Source: Pohlia nutans
Taxonomy: Eukaryota > Streptophyta > Bryopsida > Bryales > Mniaceae
Length of the DNA: 64,000 nucleotides
Direction: 5' to 3'
Assembly (NCBI GenBank): GCA_022496805.1
Contig: CM040101.1
Location: 3,102,501 to 3,166,500, forward strand
Numbering within the stretch: the first letter of the stretch is position 1; each line of letters opens with the position of its first letter. Shown here in pieces: positions 11,411 through 22,872 of this stretch. Position numbers and translations under genes: made by a program. The notes below the pieces were generated by a model. That model saw only the letters and a list, made by a program, of their open reading frames with translations, searched no databases and was not told the DNA's origin.

Positions 11411-13799
11411 ATGTCTAAGAATATGGCACTGCAAGATATCACCAACATAGGAAAGGGAAGTTTGTATACAGCAGCTGTAGTGTTAGAGAATAGATTTGCA
11501 CCTATTGTCAAGAAGGGTGTTCGAATTGATACACAACGGTCTAGATTGGAGTTTCCAGCATTGAGGGATTCTGGAGCAACCAACATTGATTTATGGCTGG
11601 ATGGCAACTTGTATCCAACAGATCCTCTCACGGGAAAGCCACCACCGTTTCAAACTTTGAAGAGCTACTTAGAATTTCTGTGTCATGGTAATTTTGGACT
11701 CCTTGGGTATTGTAATCACCTCGTAAGCACATGTGATCAAGTGAAGGGCTTCCAACAGCAATTAGAAGAGACACAAGCGCATTCTCTTCGAAAAACACTG
11801 GAATTGCAGGAATCTATCGCGTTGCTAACAAAGGAACTGGATGTTCCCAACAGCAGTTGGGCACAGGGTGCAGAAGAGATTACAACATTGAAGAGGGAAT
11901 CCGACTTATTCAAGTATAGATGTGTAGCACTTGAAGAAGAGTTGCAAAGGACTGAAGATGGTTTCGAAATCAACCTTCTCATTGCCAAAGAACAGGGACG
12001 AGAAGCTGCTGATCAAGAGTTGCTGCAATTGGAGCAGGAACTCATGGCAGCAAGAAAGGCCTTACTAAAGATGCAGAGGAAGGTGGAACGGATTGTGAAT
12101 ACTCCTGTAGGACCACAGCGTAGAGCATCCAAGGGTCTCGCTGATTTAGCCAAGACTGGTGGCGCTGCAAGGGCTCGTATAGCCAAGATTCAGAGTTTGT
12201 TGCAGCCGGAGGCTGTTGGAAACATACAAGCTGGAAACATAACGTGTAACAAAAAGAAACGGCTGTGTGGGGACAAGGATACCCAAAATGAGACTGGGCA
12301 GGCGATTCGACAACTATTGTCGAAATGAGAGACATTAGCGTTTATCTCAAGTTCACAAAACAGTGATGTTGCAACCAACATGACTAACTACTACCTTGAT
12401 AAAATTGGAGAGGAGTTGGGATCAGAAGCAATATTCGCAGCATGTGACATGACTGGAGTGTCGCACAAAGGATACGGTGAGATCTTCAAGACAATCAAAG
12501 GGCGAGTGCAGCTTGTTGACAAGCGCTTGAAGCCAACATTCCTTCCAAATCCACACAAGGTACCTACATGTTGAAAACCATTCCATGAATTATGTATATG
12601 CCCTGTTAGAAACACTTAGACTTTGTTACTTGTTGGTCACACTTGTCGCAAACAAAGCGTTTTCCTTGGAACATGCTACCAACTGCTGCATTTGATTCCA
12701 ACGCAATGGAGTCAACCAACATTGTTGCCCACAGACGATTGCTTGGAACAATAGACATTTGTTGCACTCGTTTCCACCAATGGTTGGGTGGATCAATCAG
12801 TTGCCAACAGGGAGTTGCCCTTGGTATATGCCAGCCATGCTGGACCGCCGTTCCAACTTCACATGGTAACTCACTCGTGTTGCCAACAGATGTTTGCTTG
12901 GAACATCTAGCACTTGTTTCCAAGGAAAGATAAGAAGTCGCACTTATTGCCAACATATATAGAATGCTTTTAACATGCTAGTACTTGTAACACTTGTTTC
13001 CAACTTCATGTCACAATTCAAATCTGTTACCAACACGTCTTTGCTTGGAACATCCATGAATTCTATGAAGCCCTGTTGGGAACGAAGTGTCCGCTTGTTT
13101 CAAAATAATTGCTCGTTTGAAACGGACTTGTGCTGAGCAGGTTAGTTTGTTGCGAAGAGAACTGAATTCAAAGTTGAAGGATCTTGTTGGTGAGTATTAC
13201 CACGTTGAAAGTACGCTGGAGTTGGAAACGCAAGCTGCAGTCACCACCGGAAGAGCAAAAAGAAGAAACCAAACATATCAAGAGTTGTTCTAACATCCAA
13301 GAATAATTTGTTTGTTGACATTGAAGTTGTGCAAAGGACTATGGTGAAGCTGTACGGATTCACCACCGAAGGTGAATACTCTTCGATTTTAAAATGCCAT
13401 GCCAGTATGATGGAAACACATTAGATAATGTTATTACTTCCATTATACTGACCGTTGGAAACTAACCAAATGTGGAGAAGTTGGAAACAAGCCTTTGGTA
13501 TTTGTCTTGAAGATGGACGAAGCATAGATTATACATGGGAGGAAATTTGAAAGGGTGAGTCTGACGCTAATGAATCGTGCGTTAGACACCAGCATACAAA
13601 AAAGTGATGACAGGTATTTTTCAGTCCAATCTGAAACAGAAATCTGGCCTATAGCATGCTTTGAGGTTGCAAAGGAGTCCCATGAAGTACTCCAATGGGT
13701 GTTCCAGCAAACGAGCTTCCCTGCGCTCATCAAAGCACAAGAAGGGGGTCAGTTGCTTACAGTTGAGGGTGTTGGCAATGTGGACTCATTGTAATTTTT

Positions 13800-15165
13800 G
13801 AATTTAGCGATTGGGTAGTTTGCAGTGTAAAAAGAAGTTTTTACCAATTGGTTCATGAATGTGCAGTGTAAATAGGATAAATTGCCAATAGTTTTATCAA
13901 TTTGGATTCCAATAGGTTTTAAACGGTTAAGTAGTTTGTGTGGCCAATGGGTACTTAGTGGGAGAATGCCGATTGGTGTTCTCAGTCTTTTCCTTGCAAG
14001 TTGAGCAGGAAGCTCCTTCCGCTTGAGGAAGTAAAACAATTGTGTTTTGTGAATGATTTGTGTAATAGAAAATAGTTTTGGAAGTGTGTAATTGTATCAA
14101 TTGTGTGTGATTTGAAATTGTGGAAAGTGTGTGGTTCATTGTATGGAAATTGGAGACTGGTGATTGATTGAGGAACTGGTGTTGAAAATTGATGTGTAAC
14201 TGAATGTGTTTGCAATTGGAAATTGTGAGTGATTGGAATGCAGAGAGAGACAGAATAACAATTGGGATTTTATTCCTAAAATTATAAAAATATAAAAAGA
14301 ATTGAACTAAATTGGAGAAGAGATAGGATAAAAGTTGAGATTGATTATTAATCAATTGGAGAATATACAATCCAATTGGTAGTTGAACAAAGTACAAAAG
14401 TAAAAGAGATAGAGTGATTGAATGTGAATCAATTGGAAGTTGTGAATTAATTGAGTGAATTGTGAAACCAGTGGAGTGTTACAGTTTGAAGATAAAAATT
14501 AATTGTGTGTGTGCAATTGGGAGGAAAATTTGCAATGGGATGAGAATCTGAGTTGAATGGTGAGAGATTGATTAGAGTCAATTGGAAATTTGTTATCTGG
14601 GGATGAGTGCTAATAAAGCGTGGAAAATATTAATTGAGAGAATTTAAAATGTGTGTGATATAATTGGTTAATGGAATTAGTTGGAGTTGTTAATGGAAGA
14701 GATCAATTGGAGAGAATGCGCTGTGAGGGAATGATAAGCCAATCGGGTAAATGTGAAGAGAGAATGTTGGTAGACAGTAGATAAAAGAGAATATTTTATA
14801 AGATTGAGAGAATCTGGTATCAATTGGGAAGTCATGTCAGTGCTGAATTACAAGTGGTAAAAGAGCCAATCGAAAAGATATGCTGATGGAGTAACCAAGA
14901 CACAATTGGAAGAGATTCAGTCTGGAAGCATTAAAGAAAGAACAATTGGAGAAAGAAGTTAAGGAGGAAAAGCTTGAAGACAATCACCAATATAATATGA
15001 TAAGATGTTTCAATACCCTTATCTATTGGTTTAAAGTGGGATTTTATCTGTAGCTTTCAAATCCAATTGAGCAAATCCAATTGAAACTTGAATTCATCTC
15101 CTTGTGAACGAACTCGTAAACTATAGGATTAATTTTATTTTTATTTAAGGTAAAATTAATTTCTC
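13800..15165. repeat. CAATTGG/AATTGGA-word-rich intron
   Basis: An intron of the preceding gene (donor at 13769, acceptor AG at 15169-15170). It is strongly enriched for CAATTGG, AATTGGAGA, GATTGG and TTGTGTGTG words, tens of occurrences in 1.3 kb, with no fixed period. There is no coding potential. This looks like a degenerate word-expanded sequence rather than a classical tandem satellite. Confidence 0.6.
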
Positions 15166-15375
15166 TACAGGCAACTTCAAAGTAGAATGGCACTTGTTTG
15201 CAGACATGAAGACGATAAAATGCTTGTACAAACTGAAACACGGAGCCAACGCCACACACTCATGCATATATTGCAACCAAGAGCGGACAAAACCAGTGGT
15301 GGGAACAGCGGCAGGTGCTACTATAGAGGCTCGGAGAAGAAAACATACAAGGCGTGGTGGTTTATTTGCTGGTAA

Positions 15376-15630
15376 AAGGCCTTATTCGTTAAATTGAGAC
15401 AAAGTGTAGTCTCAATTTTATCGTCGACTCGAGGATAAACCATTATAACTGTTCAGGTTTGCGACTATTTGGTAATTTGAGACTTTAATATATTAATATA
15501 TATAAAAACCTTTGATTGCCCAAAGGTTACATTCTCATCTTATCGTTGACTCGACGATAAATGACTATAATTGTTTTAGGGTTGAAGTCTCAAAATGACC
15601 ATTTTGTCTCAATTTAACAAATAAGGCCTT
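15376..15630. mobile_element. GGCCTTATT MITE inserted in coding exon
   Basis: Terminal repeats of about 28 bp (AAGGCCTTATTYGTTAAATT, then GAGACAAA) flank a 255-bp element. GTAA is duplicated at 15372-15375 and 15631-15634. Reading across with one GTAA copy gives continuous codons (LFAG then NVREKP), so the target was an exon. The GGCCTT terminus recalls PIF/Harbinger (Tourist) MITEs, but a 4-bp GTAA duplication rather than TAA is what I read, so class is uncertain. Confidence 0.8.
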
Positions 15631-16562
15631 GTAACGTCCGGGAGAAGCCACTCGCCATTGACATCGAATTACGATGGAATCCAATTCTACTTATTCCACT
15701 TGAGAGGGTACATATTTGTACCTTGCATGCACTAACAAGAATGATGGACAAAATTCTTCACCTCTATTTTATGTTCATTTGGAACATTCAGAATGAGGAG
15801 CATCAACAACAGGCCATAGAGAATATGGAGAAGACGTTGTCAGCAGCTGGACTTCACAGTGGAAACGTGCGCATCATGAAGGACCCAACACTTAGTGGTG
15901 CTTCCAACAACGTCCCCATCAAACCATCCATGAGTGGTGTTACTGCAGCTAGGATGTTCCAATCATCGACTTGGTCCGGGCAAGATCGAGTTTGGAAGGA
16001 TGTCTTGCGCTCAGAAAATAACACTCTTGATCAAGGGAGACAATTTAATGCAAATCCACCCAAAATCCACCCAAAATCAATTTAGATTACCTTAATCAAT
16101 TATATGGGATACAATCAAATCCACACCATTGCTTGAAGTGTTTTTCACAATTACCCATCAGATGGAGGTGATGTCCTGGGAGCTTCAACAAGTCACGTAT
16201 CCAAAGGGTTCGATCTTTGCATTTTCATGTGGTGGCCTTACTTGAACAAGCATTTGCTGCCACCTCCTTTATGTTTAACGTCTCTGACAGCCAATCGCAT
16301 TCAATTCCTGCCGTCCCAGTACTTTTCTACTATTTCCACTTTCCTCACTCACTTTCACTCACGATTTTCACTCACTTTCCACTTCCCTCGTGTTTGTTTC
16401 CGCACAAAGCTTGTTTTTGTCGTTTCCTTTGTTTGTCGTCATCCTCACCATTCACTCGCTCTCCATTCGCGCGTCTGCCTTTTCTCTTGCTCGCCATTGT
16501 TTTTGCGTCTCTTGTTCTTTCTAGTTGTCTTTCCATTTCCCTGTGTCCAGCTTGTTTCCAAC

Positions 16563-17735
16563 ATGAGTTCGTCTGATAGGACGCTGCGATCTAAAAGCCT
16601 CGTGAAGAGGAAAGCCGTGGCTAAAGAGGAGCAGGAGCGTTCTCCAAAGAACAAGAAGCCCGAACCAGGACCGGAGGGGATTACGAGCTTCAAGTGGGAG
16701 ACTCCATTCGAATTGGAAGGCATTCCACCCAAGTTGCGTAAGCGCCTCCAAGCGGTGGCACCGCTGCTGTTGGGGAGGGACAAAGCGAGCTATCCGCCAG
16801 AGTTTTTTGTAGAGGCGTTTGGGCTCAGCGACAAGGGACCCATGCCCAACAAGGTCACCGAAGCCATGGTTCCAAGGTCCTCCTACGAGCAGGTGTGGCC
16901 ACCTGGCAAAGGTGCCAACAAGAATCGCCACTACATCAAGCAATGTCACGATGAAGAGGCGAAGGCCAAGTACAACCAACTGTACATGGAAGTGTACGGG
17001 GAAGCACCAGACAACAAGGCATTCAGCCGGTCCTTCTTGCGGGCGTGCATCTCCCATTTTAGGCAAGGCAACCCAGTGAATTGGGCAGGAGCAGCAGCTC
17101 AGTTGATTGAGGAACGTTTTTCCCACGTTCAGCTGAATCCCATGAAGTTGAGACCTCCAGCTATCAGGTATCAGCTTGAATGCATACTGAAGGAGGTGGC
17201 AACGTTTCAGAAAGAAGTTTACGAAACAAGGGGTGATGCTGGAGGGTCGGCTTCAGTTGGCAACGTGAAGGAACGGTTCCAACAAGGTACTGGTGGCAAT
17301 AAGAAGGGCAGTGGAACCAGCAAGCTCGATGAGTTGCTGGAGGAGGTGCAGCGAAAGACTGAGGAGCTTCAGGATGCAGCCAAAGACCTGCAAACTAGGA
17401 GGCAAGCCTTGTTGCAACTCGATGGGAAGATTTTTGAGTTTGAGGCAGAGGATGAACGCCTCCAGACACATGCGACGTACTTGCGCAACAAGAGCAAGGA
17501 ACTACAGCAAGCCGGGGATGGGGAGGAAAAAATCCTTAACGACAGGGAGGTGCGCAAGGTTGGGGGCGAGATTCAAGCAAACAATTTGGAGTGGGACGCG
17601 GCTGACATTGAGAGGACTGCAGCAAAGGAGGGCGAGGCAGTTGCTGCGGAGAAGTATAAGAAGATGGAGGAGGAACTAGCACAACTCCAAGAGCAGTGCA
17701 ACGCAGAGAAAGCAGCTAGGCGTCCATCAAGCTGA
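16563..17735 (+). CDS. Coiled-coil protein, unknown function
   Basis: A 390-codon frame starting at ATG 16563. The frame is open further upstream, but that part is pyrimidine-rich and looks like 5' UTR. The N terminus is basic and Ser/Lys-rich (RSKSLVKRKAVAKEEQE), suggesting a nuclear signal. A globular middle follows (HYIKQCHDEEAKAKYNQLY, FSRSFLRACISHFRQ). Residues from about 245 to 385 form a strong Glu/Lys/Gln coiled coil. Codons are richer in G and C than the surroundings, supporting real coding. The frame stops at 17733-17735, but a +1-shifted frame continues (ASIKLKAPIGNRG) to a PCPRCQLK knuckle. The true protein is therefore probably longer, joined by an unrecognised intron or broken by a frameshift. 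I do not recognise a family. Confidence 0.6.
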   Translation: MSSSDRTLRSKSLVKRKAVAKEEQERSPKNKKPEPGPEGITSFKWETPFELEGIPPKLRKRLQAVAPLLLGRDKASYPPEFFVEAFGLSDKGPMPNKVTEAMVPRSSYEQVWPPGKGANKNRHYIKQCHDEEAKAKYNQLYMEVYGEAPDNKAFSRSFLRACISHFRQGNPVNWAGAAAQLIEERFSHVQLNPMKLRPPAIRYQLECILKEVATFQKEVYETRGDAGGSASVGNVKERFQQGTGGNKKGSGTSKLDELLEEVQRKTEELQDAAKDLQTRRQALLQLDGKIFEFEAEDERLQTHATYLRNKSKELQQAGDGEEKILNDREVRKVGGEIQANNLEWDAADIERTAAKEGEAVAAEKYKKMEEELAQLQEQCNAEKAARRPSS

Positions 17736-18167
17736 AGGCGCCTATTGGAAACAGAGGGTTGGATGCGGGTGTGGCCCCAGTTCTTCAACTGGACAAACCT
17801 TGTCCACGGTGCCAACTCAAGTTTGTTGCCAACACCGTGTTGCCTTTCTCTTGTGGTTGTTTGTTCCACCCTTGGTGTTTGTGGGCATAACTTCTTGCAG
17901 GAGGTCGTGCGTGTCCTCGGTGCAAAAAGGAAGCTGACTCTCAATGGATGGAAGCATGGGGGTTTGATGCGTTGGCAATACCAAAGCCACAAGCCACCGA
18001 AGACACTGCTGCCAACAAGTCTTCTGTTCCAGTTGTTGAGCTGGATGGTGAATCAAACAAAGACGCTGACAACTTCATGATAAGGAAGAGGCCAGGCTCT
18101 GGGACATTTGAGGGTGAACCAGCTCAAAGGATGGCGAAGTTGGATCTGGGGCCCTCACCTGTGGTTG
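17714..18167 (+). CDS. CPRC-knuckle exons, probable continuation
   Basis: Two open segments. Near 17714-17850, a frame shifted from the upstream ORF encodes LDKPCPRCQLKF. A clear exon at 17901-18167 follows a TTCTTGCAG acceptor and ends at a strong donor (GGTTG then GTAAGG); it encodes GRACPRCKKEADSQWMEAW and then a hydrophilic tail (KPQATEDTAANKSSVPVVEL). The two CPxC knuckles would together make one four-cysteine zinc site. The phase between the segments is not resolved. Confidence 0.5.
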
Positions 18168-18718
18168 GTAAGGCTCAGCATAAAATCTCCACTCCTTTGT
18201 CTTGTCCTACAAAATACATTTGGAGATTTCCTTGTTTTATGTTCCGAGAGCGAGCATCTGACAAGATAGAAGCGGTTGCTGAAGCTGTGGCGTACTTAGC
18301 TCTTCACAGTACGTTCCTTTGGAGCGCTTTGGAAACTAGAGAATGTCTGTCAATGCTTTTGCTAGTTTCTATGAGGTGTTGCTAGTTTATCCCAATGGTA
18401 TTGCTACTGCTCCATTGCCTTGTAATTCTAGTTTCCACCAACTGTATTGCAATTGTTTCCAACAACTAGTTTTGGTAGTCTTCTCCACTTGCTTGACTCT
18501 TCGTTTCCAACTCATTGCTAGTTTCCAACATGTGTGAATGGTTGCTAGAAACTTGATTTGCTAGTCTCAAGCAATTGTAGGGCTCTTTGTTTGCAACGGC
18601 TTGTTACACTAGTTTCCATCATTGTTGTTGGAAACCAATTGTTGGAAACTCACCTTCCAGAGCTTGTTGCTAATGTTCAGAATGGGTGTGGTCTGTTTTC
18701 AACAGCAAATGAACAGGT

Positions 18719-19220
18719 AGCCAAAGGAAAGGGGGAGAAGATGCCTCGATACAAGAACGAATATGAAGCCAGCGACAAGGAGGGACAAGGCGAATCAAAG
18801 GACAAGGAGGTAGAGACAGCAAAGAACAAGGAGGAAGAAATAAAGGATGCGAGTGCAGGTTTGCAACCTCAAGTGGGTCCAGAGGCAGGGGGTGGGCAGT
18901 TGCAGCCTATGGAGGTTGATGTTGTCAACGCCGAAGGAGTCACTGTAGGTGTTGCCGAAGGTGTCACCAACATTCCAATTGCAGTTGCCACCGATGTTGT
19001 CATGGAAGCTGCCAGTACGGAGGTTGCCACCAAAGAGTCTCTAGTTCGCGTGTCTTCAAGCTCAGAGCAGTCAGAGGCTGGTGCAGGGGCTCCAACTGCT
19101 GCTGCACGGACTCCAAGTGCTGGTGCAAAGTCTCCTCCAACTTCTCCTAATGCTGCGAGACTAGATGCGTTGGTGGACACCATTACGAGCACCCACTGCC
19201 CAACATTCGACATGCCTTAG
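18719..19220 (+). CDS. Acidic, Ala/Ser-rich C-terminal exon
   Basis: After the acceptor GAACAG the frame runs to a stop at 19218-19220. It is highly charged (KGKGEKMPRYKNEYEASDKE), then Val/Ala-rich, then Ser/Ala/Pro-rich (SSSSEQSEAGAGAPTAAART). This looks like a disordered tail. It probably belongs to the 16563 gene, although the exon ending at 18167 (phase 1) does not join in phase, so at least one junction or exon is missing. Confidence 0.4.
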
Positions 19221-20159
19221 GACTTAGAGGGGTTAGTGGTGGGACATGGCGTTGGAAACACGCTCTAGGCTTACTGTTTAGAACAAGTGATTATCTAGAC
19301 TTACACGTTGGAAGTACTCATGAATGTTTCCATTATGTTTTAATTTTCCCACTCCAGTTTTGTGCACATGAACCTTGATGGGAATGGAAATGTAATTTCT
19401 TCTATCTTGCGTGGATACAGTGTTTTTATATTTGTATTGATGAACACTCAGTGTGAGGATGTATACATATAAGAGCAATGATGTGCTCAAAATATTCATT
19501 TGTGTTGTAGTTTGCAAATCACACCTATTGCCATCGGAGCGGTACCTTTGAAACAGGCTACAAACTGGCACAACGTGTTTCAAACGTACCTTTGTTTCCA
19601 ACATTTGAAACACTGGAGCATCCTTGCACTTCTTCCAATCATCTATAAAGTGATGAGGTCATCTCAAAGAGGCGTTGGCACAGTGTGTAAAAAAATAGGT
19701 TTATTGATATAGAAATATAGCCTTACAAAATTTACTATCACGACTGTTGGTTACGTATAAGTCCGTTTCTACTTATTATCCTCCAAAACACTGCTTAGTT
19801 TCCAACCGTCTATTCAAAAGAGCACTCTCCAAAATCGTACCCCGTTTCCAACGCGCTGCTCTAAGGGGCACTATCCAAAACAGTGCACGTGTTTCCATCA
19901 AGGTGGTTCAAAGAAGCACTCTCCCATTCCCCCACCTTGTTGCCAACGTGATATTTTTTTCAAAACGCACTACCTGAAGTTCTATCATGTTTCCAACATA
20001 CTAAGTCTATGAGACAATCTTCATCACACAACGATGTTTCCAACGTTCTGTTTAAAGAGGCGCTTCTAGGAACTGGTGATATTGGTAGTCCTAGCTACCC
20101 GGTGAACCTGGCTGCTCGCAACTCATTTCTTTCTACACTGTTTTCAACTTCAAGCTATT
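19221..20159. other. Non-coding, GTTTCCAAC-rich
   Basis: Between the plus-strand tail exon and the minus-strand pieces. It contains many GTTTCCAAC and related words (for example near 19588, 19798, 19845 and 19990), mostly on the plus strand. No exon is supported. Confidence 0.5.
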
Positions 20160-22186
20160 CTAGGTAGTAACTGCTACTATTTCAAACGTCCGCGGAGGGA
20201 GGACTTGTTCTACCAAGTTGGCACCTTCATGCCTGCGGTTTACATACACGTCCGGAAACCCTGCTCGTTGGACTCTGAAGCAAAAATCTTCTAGAACCAC
20301 ACCTCCTAAGGTGATAACAACCTCTCTGCGAATGTGTGACAACGGCCATGTTCGACCCACTTGAAACCTTGCCACCGTCACACCTTCAAACAAGCAGGGA
20401 AGCACTATCGTGTCCTCCTCCTGCACTCCGTCTATTTGTTGCCAACTCACACTATCTTGTGCCAATCGTTCTCTGCTGTATTTGAAGTTGGTGTACAGTG
20501 TTGCACGGCCTACGTGGTACCTTCAGCGCACAATACACATCTTAGCAAGCCTGAAGCGAATTTCCTCAACAATTTAAGGGCAGACAAAACTCTAATGGTA
20601 TTGGTTTCATGTGTTTCCAACAGAGCGTGCCAACACGTCGTGCCAACACAGCGTTGTTAGCAGGGTGTTGCCAACAGTAGCATTTGCCAAGAGAAGTTTC
20701 CCTACCTGAAGGTTACGGTGTCCATCGATATTGTGCACCTCACAATGTCTTTACCAAGGACAATTTTTTGATGCCAACCTGCATCCATGAGGCTCGTAAA
20801 CAACTCATCAGAGGGACTGTTGACAACATAGAGGGCGGACGTGCGTCTGATTCTCTCTTCTCCACATGCGAAAAGATCAACAAACACATGCAACGGCATG
20901 AACCATTAGAGGTGGCCCATGCGGCTACCAGTGGTGGCCTTTGTCACAGCTTGGAAATCCGCCCGAAGCTTGAAATGAAACGCTTCGCTGGTGTGCATGT
21001 CTGGGAGAGGCCAGTCGGGAGCAGTCAATGGTGGCAACAACAGCGGCTCAACTGATCCGTATAGAACTCCTGGTGTAGGTGGCACATAGACAAGGTTAGA
21101 GAAGAAAATTCCATTCTGAAGCAGTTCGTTGTAGGACCTCCCATTCCGAGTTGCTTCTCCAATTTCGCTATGCATGACAACGATTACTCCAAGTATGGAG
21201 AGCGGGTCCACCCAGTCTTCAAAGAAGGACTAGTACAGAACTGTTGCCAACAGACAACACCAAAAACCATATTAGTAACAGTGCGATGCCCTTGCAATGT
21301 GAAATTGAAAGGCAGTGATGCTTGATGGAAACAGATTTGGTGGCATCAACAAAGTCATGTACACTTACAATTACATGAAACCCGTTCGTATCGAATCTCC
21401 GAATCTAGGAGCACTTGATCCTTGTGGTATGCATGTCTTACCAACACTGCTTCCAACTCGGGCTTGTTGGAAACATTCTTGCGTCCATCAAGCTTAAATC
21501 GAAAGTCTATCACTTGAGCTTTGTAGGACCCCCTCATGCTCTCACCTCCATGCCTGCGAGCCTCTCTTGCCCATGTTCCATTTCTCCCTGGATTTAGCCT
21601 CACCCATGACAACCTCTCATACCTTGTTGGAATCCACTCTCCTTGCTCATTGAGTGTGTTATGAAGGGTCACTGCTGCCACTTCAGAACGTGGCCTACGA
21701 TTCTCTATCACAAAATGCACAACCAACCACGTTAAAACCGCCACAAGTGTATTACTGCATGCTAACCTCCGCACATGCATCAACCATGTTACCTCCGAAC
21801 GTTATGGAAGCAAATCCACGCATGCATTTAGACACACAATGCATCCCAGCAACCCATCAATAGTGGTGTTTCCACCAATCCTCCAATTTAGTGTCACACT
21901 CATTTCTTCCTCGCTCTTGATTCCCGCCAAAAATGCACTTGTTGGTCACATCATTGACCGTTGTGGTCACATCGTTGGCGGTTCCACGATGGAAACGTAG
22001 AACTAGTCCTCGGATGTACACACAATTATATATTGTTTCTAACTCACATCGGGAGGACATGGGACAATGGTAGAGAAATTTAATATTGTTTCCAACAGTA
22101 CCACGACCGATGGTACGCAACATATTATATTGTTTTCCACAATGTACTCTCATTGGTGGCAGCAGTTGAATATCCAATGTCACCAC
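20160..22186 (-). CDS. Minus-strand multi-exon hypothetical gene
   Basis: Coding-like blocks on the minus strand, in gene order: about 22040-21857 (GLVLRFHRGTANDVTTTV ... CDTKLEDWW), 21783-21380 (TRYERLSWVRLNPGRNGTW, YKAQVIDFRFKLDGRKN), 21211-20906 (ATRNGRSYNELLQNGIFF, VYVPPTPGVLYG), 20899-20702, and 20465-20160 (DTIVLPCLFEGVTVARFQ, RREVVITLGGVVLEDF). Codon composition and splice-like gaps suggest one gene, but I could not phase every junction. No family recognised. The GTTTCCAAC words between the blocks match those flanking the plus-strand genes, so this may be a related gene in opposite orientation. Confidence 0.35.
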
Positions 22187-22872
22187 CTTATACGCCAGGC
22201 TGGAGGCTCTATTTTGTATTTATTTTTGACGGTAATTCGAAATGCAAGTTGGGTACCTGGAGACCCCAGATTTTCTCTAATGCTTTAAACCTCTTTTTCT
22301 TTGTAAACATTTGTGTTGCTCACAAATTTTATGTGATATTGAAATATGAACTTTGAAACACATCAACAAATGATGTCTTCTTTGATTTACATTCAATGTT
22401 TGATTGATACCAAATTGTCTTTTGCATATGAGTACTTGGTATCAGGGGTTTTAATCTGAGAGAGAATTATTTGAACATACATGCCTCACATTACTGACTT
22501 AAAAAATTTGAATGATATAACTATATTTTGACATCTAGGATTTAGTTGACCATACAACATGTTGTGAGGAGCGTAAATAGTTTTATGCATAATGCATTAC
22601 CTATATTCTAAAGTCATAAATCCAACACTGCAGGCTCTTAAAAACTAATGCATTCTCGATTATTATAACGACACCCCAACACACTATAAATACAACTGAA
22701 TTGCACATAACAAAAGCTAACAATTGCACGCAACAAAATCCATGACACAAATCATGACACATGCCAATATGTGAGTGGCCTAAGGGACGAAAGTCTATTA
22801 ATAACACAAATTCACGTGTAATTTACATATCAATATCAAATCTACGTAAGTAGCTCTGGACTTACATAAACG
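22187..22872. other. Intergenic, no recognised gene
   Basis: AT-rich, without GTTTCCAAC words. I see no exon or recognisable repeat. Confidence 0.4.

Larger units (their letters stand above)
11411..16085 (+). pseudogene. Decayed transposon-associated gene with coiled coil
   Basis: Several exons read in order: 11411-12559, 13141-13293, a segment near 13330-13430, about 13500-13768, and 15171-15634 interrupted by a MITE, continuing to 16085. The N-terminal ~300 codons include a long coiled coil (QLEETQAHSLRKTLELQ, LLQLEQELMAARKALLKMQ). Later pieces carry YFSVQSETEIWPIACFEVAK, WHLFADMKTIKCLYKL, CIYCNQERTKP and IPLERVHICTLHALTRMMDK. From memory these resemble an uncharacterised protein family multiplied in cnidarian and other invertebrate genomes, suggesting a mobile or captured gene; I cannot verify this. 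Two in-frame stops (TGA 12326-12328, TAG 13525-13527) and the MITE indicate decay. The exon 13768/15171 junction is in phase. Confidence 0.6.
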
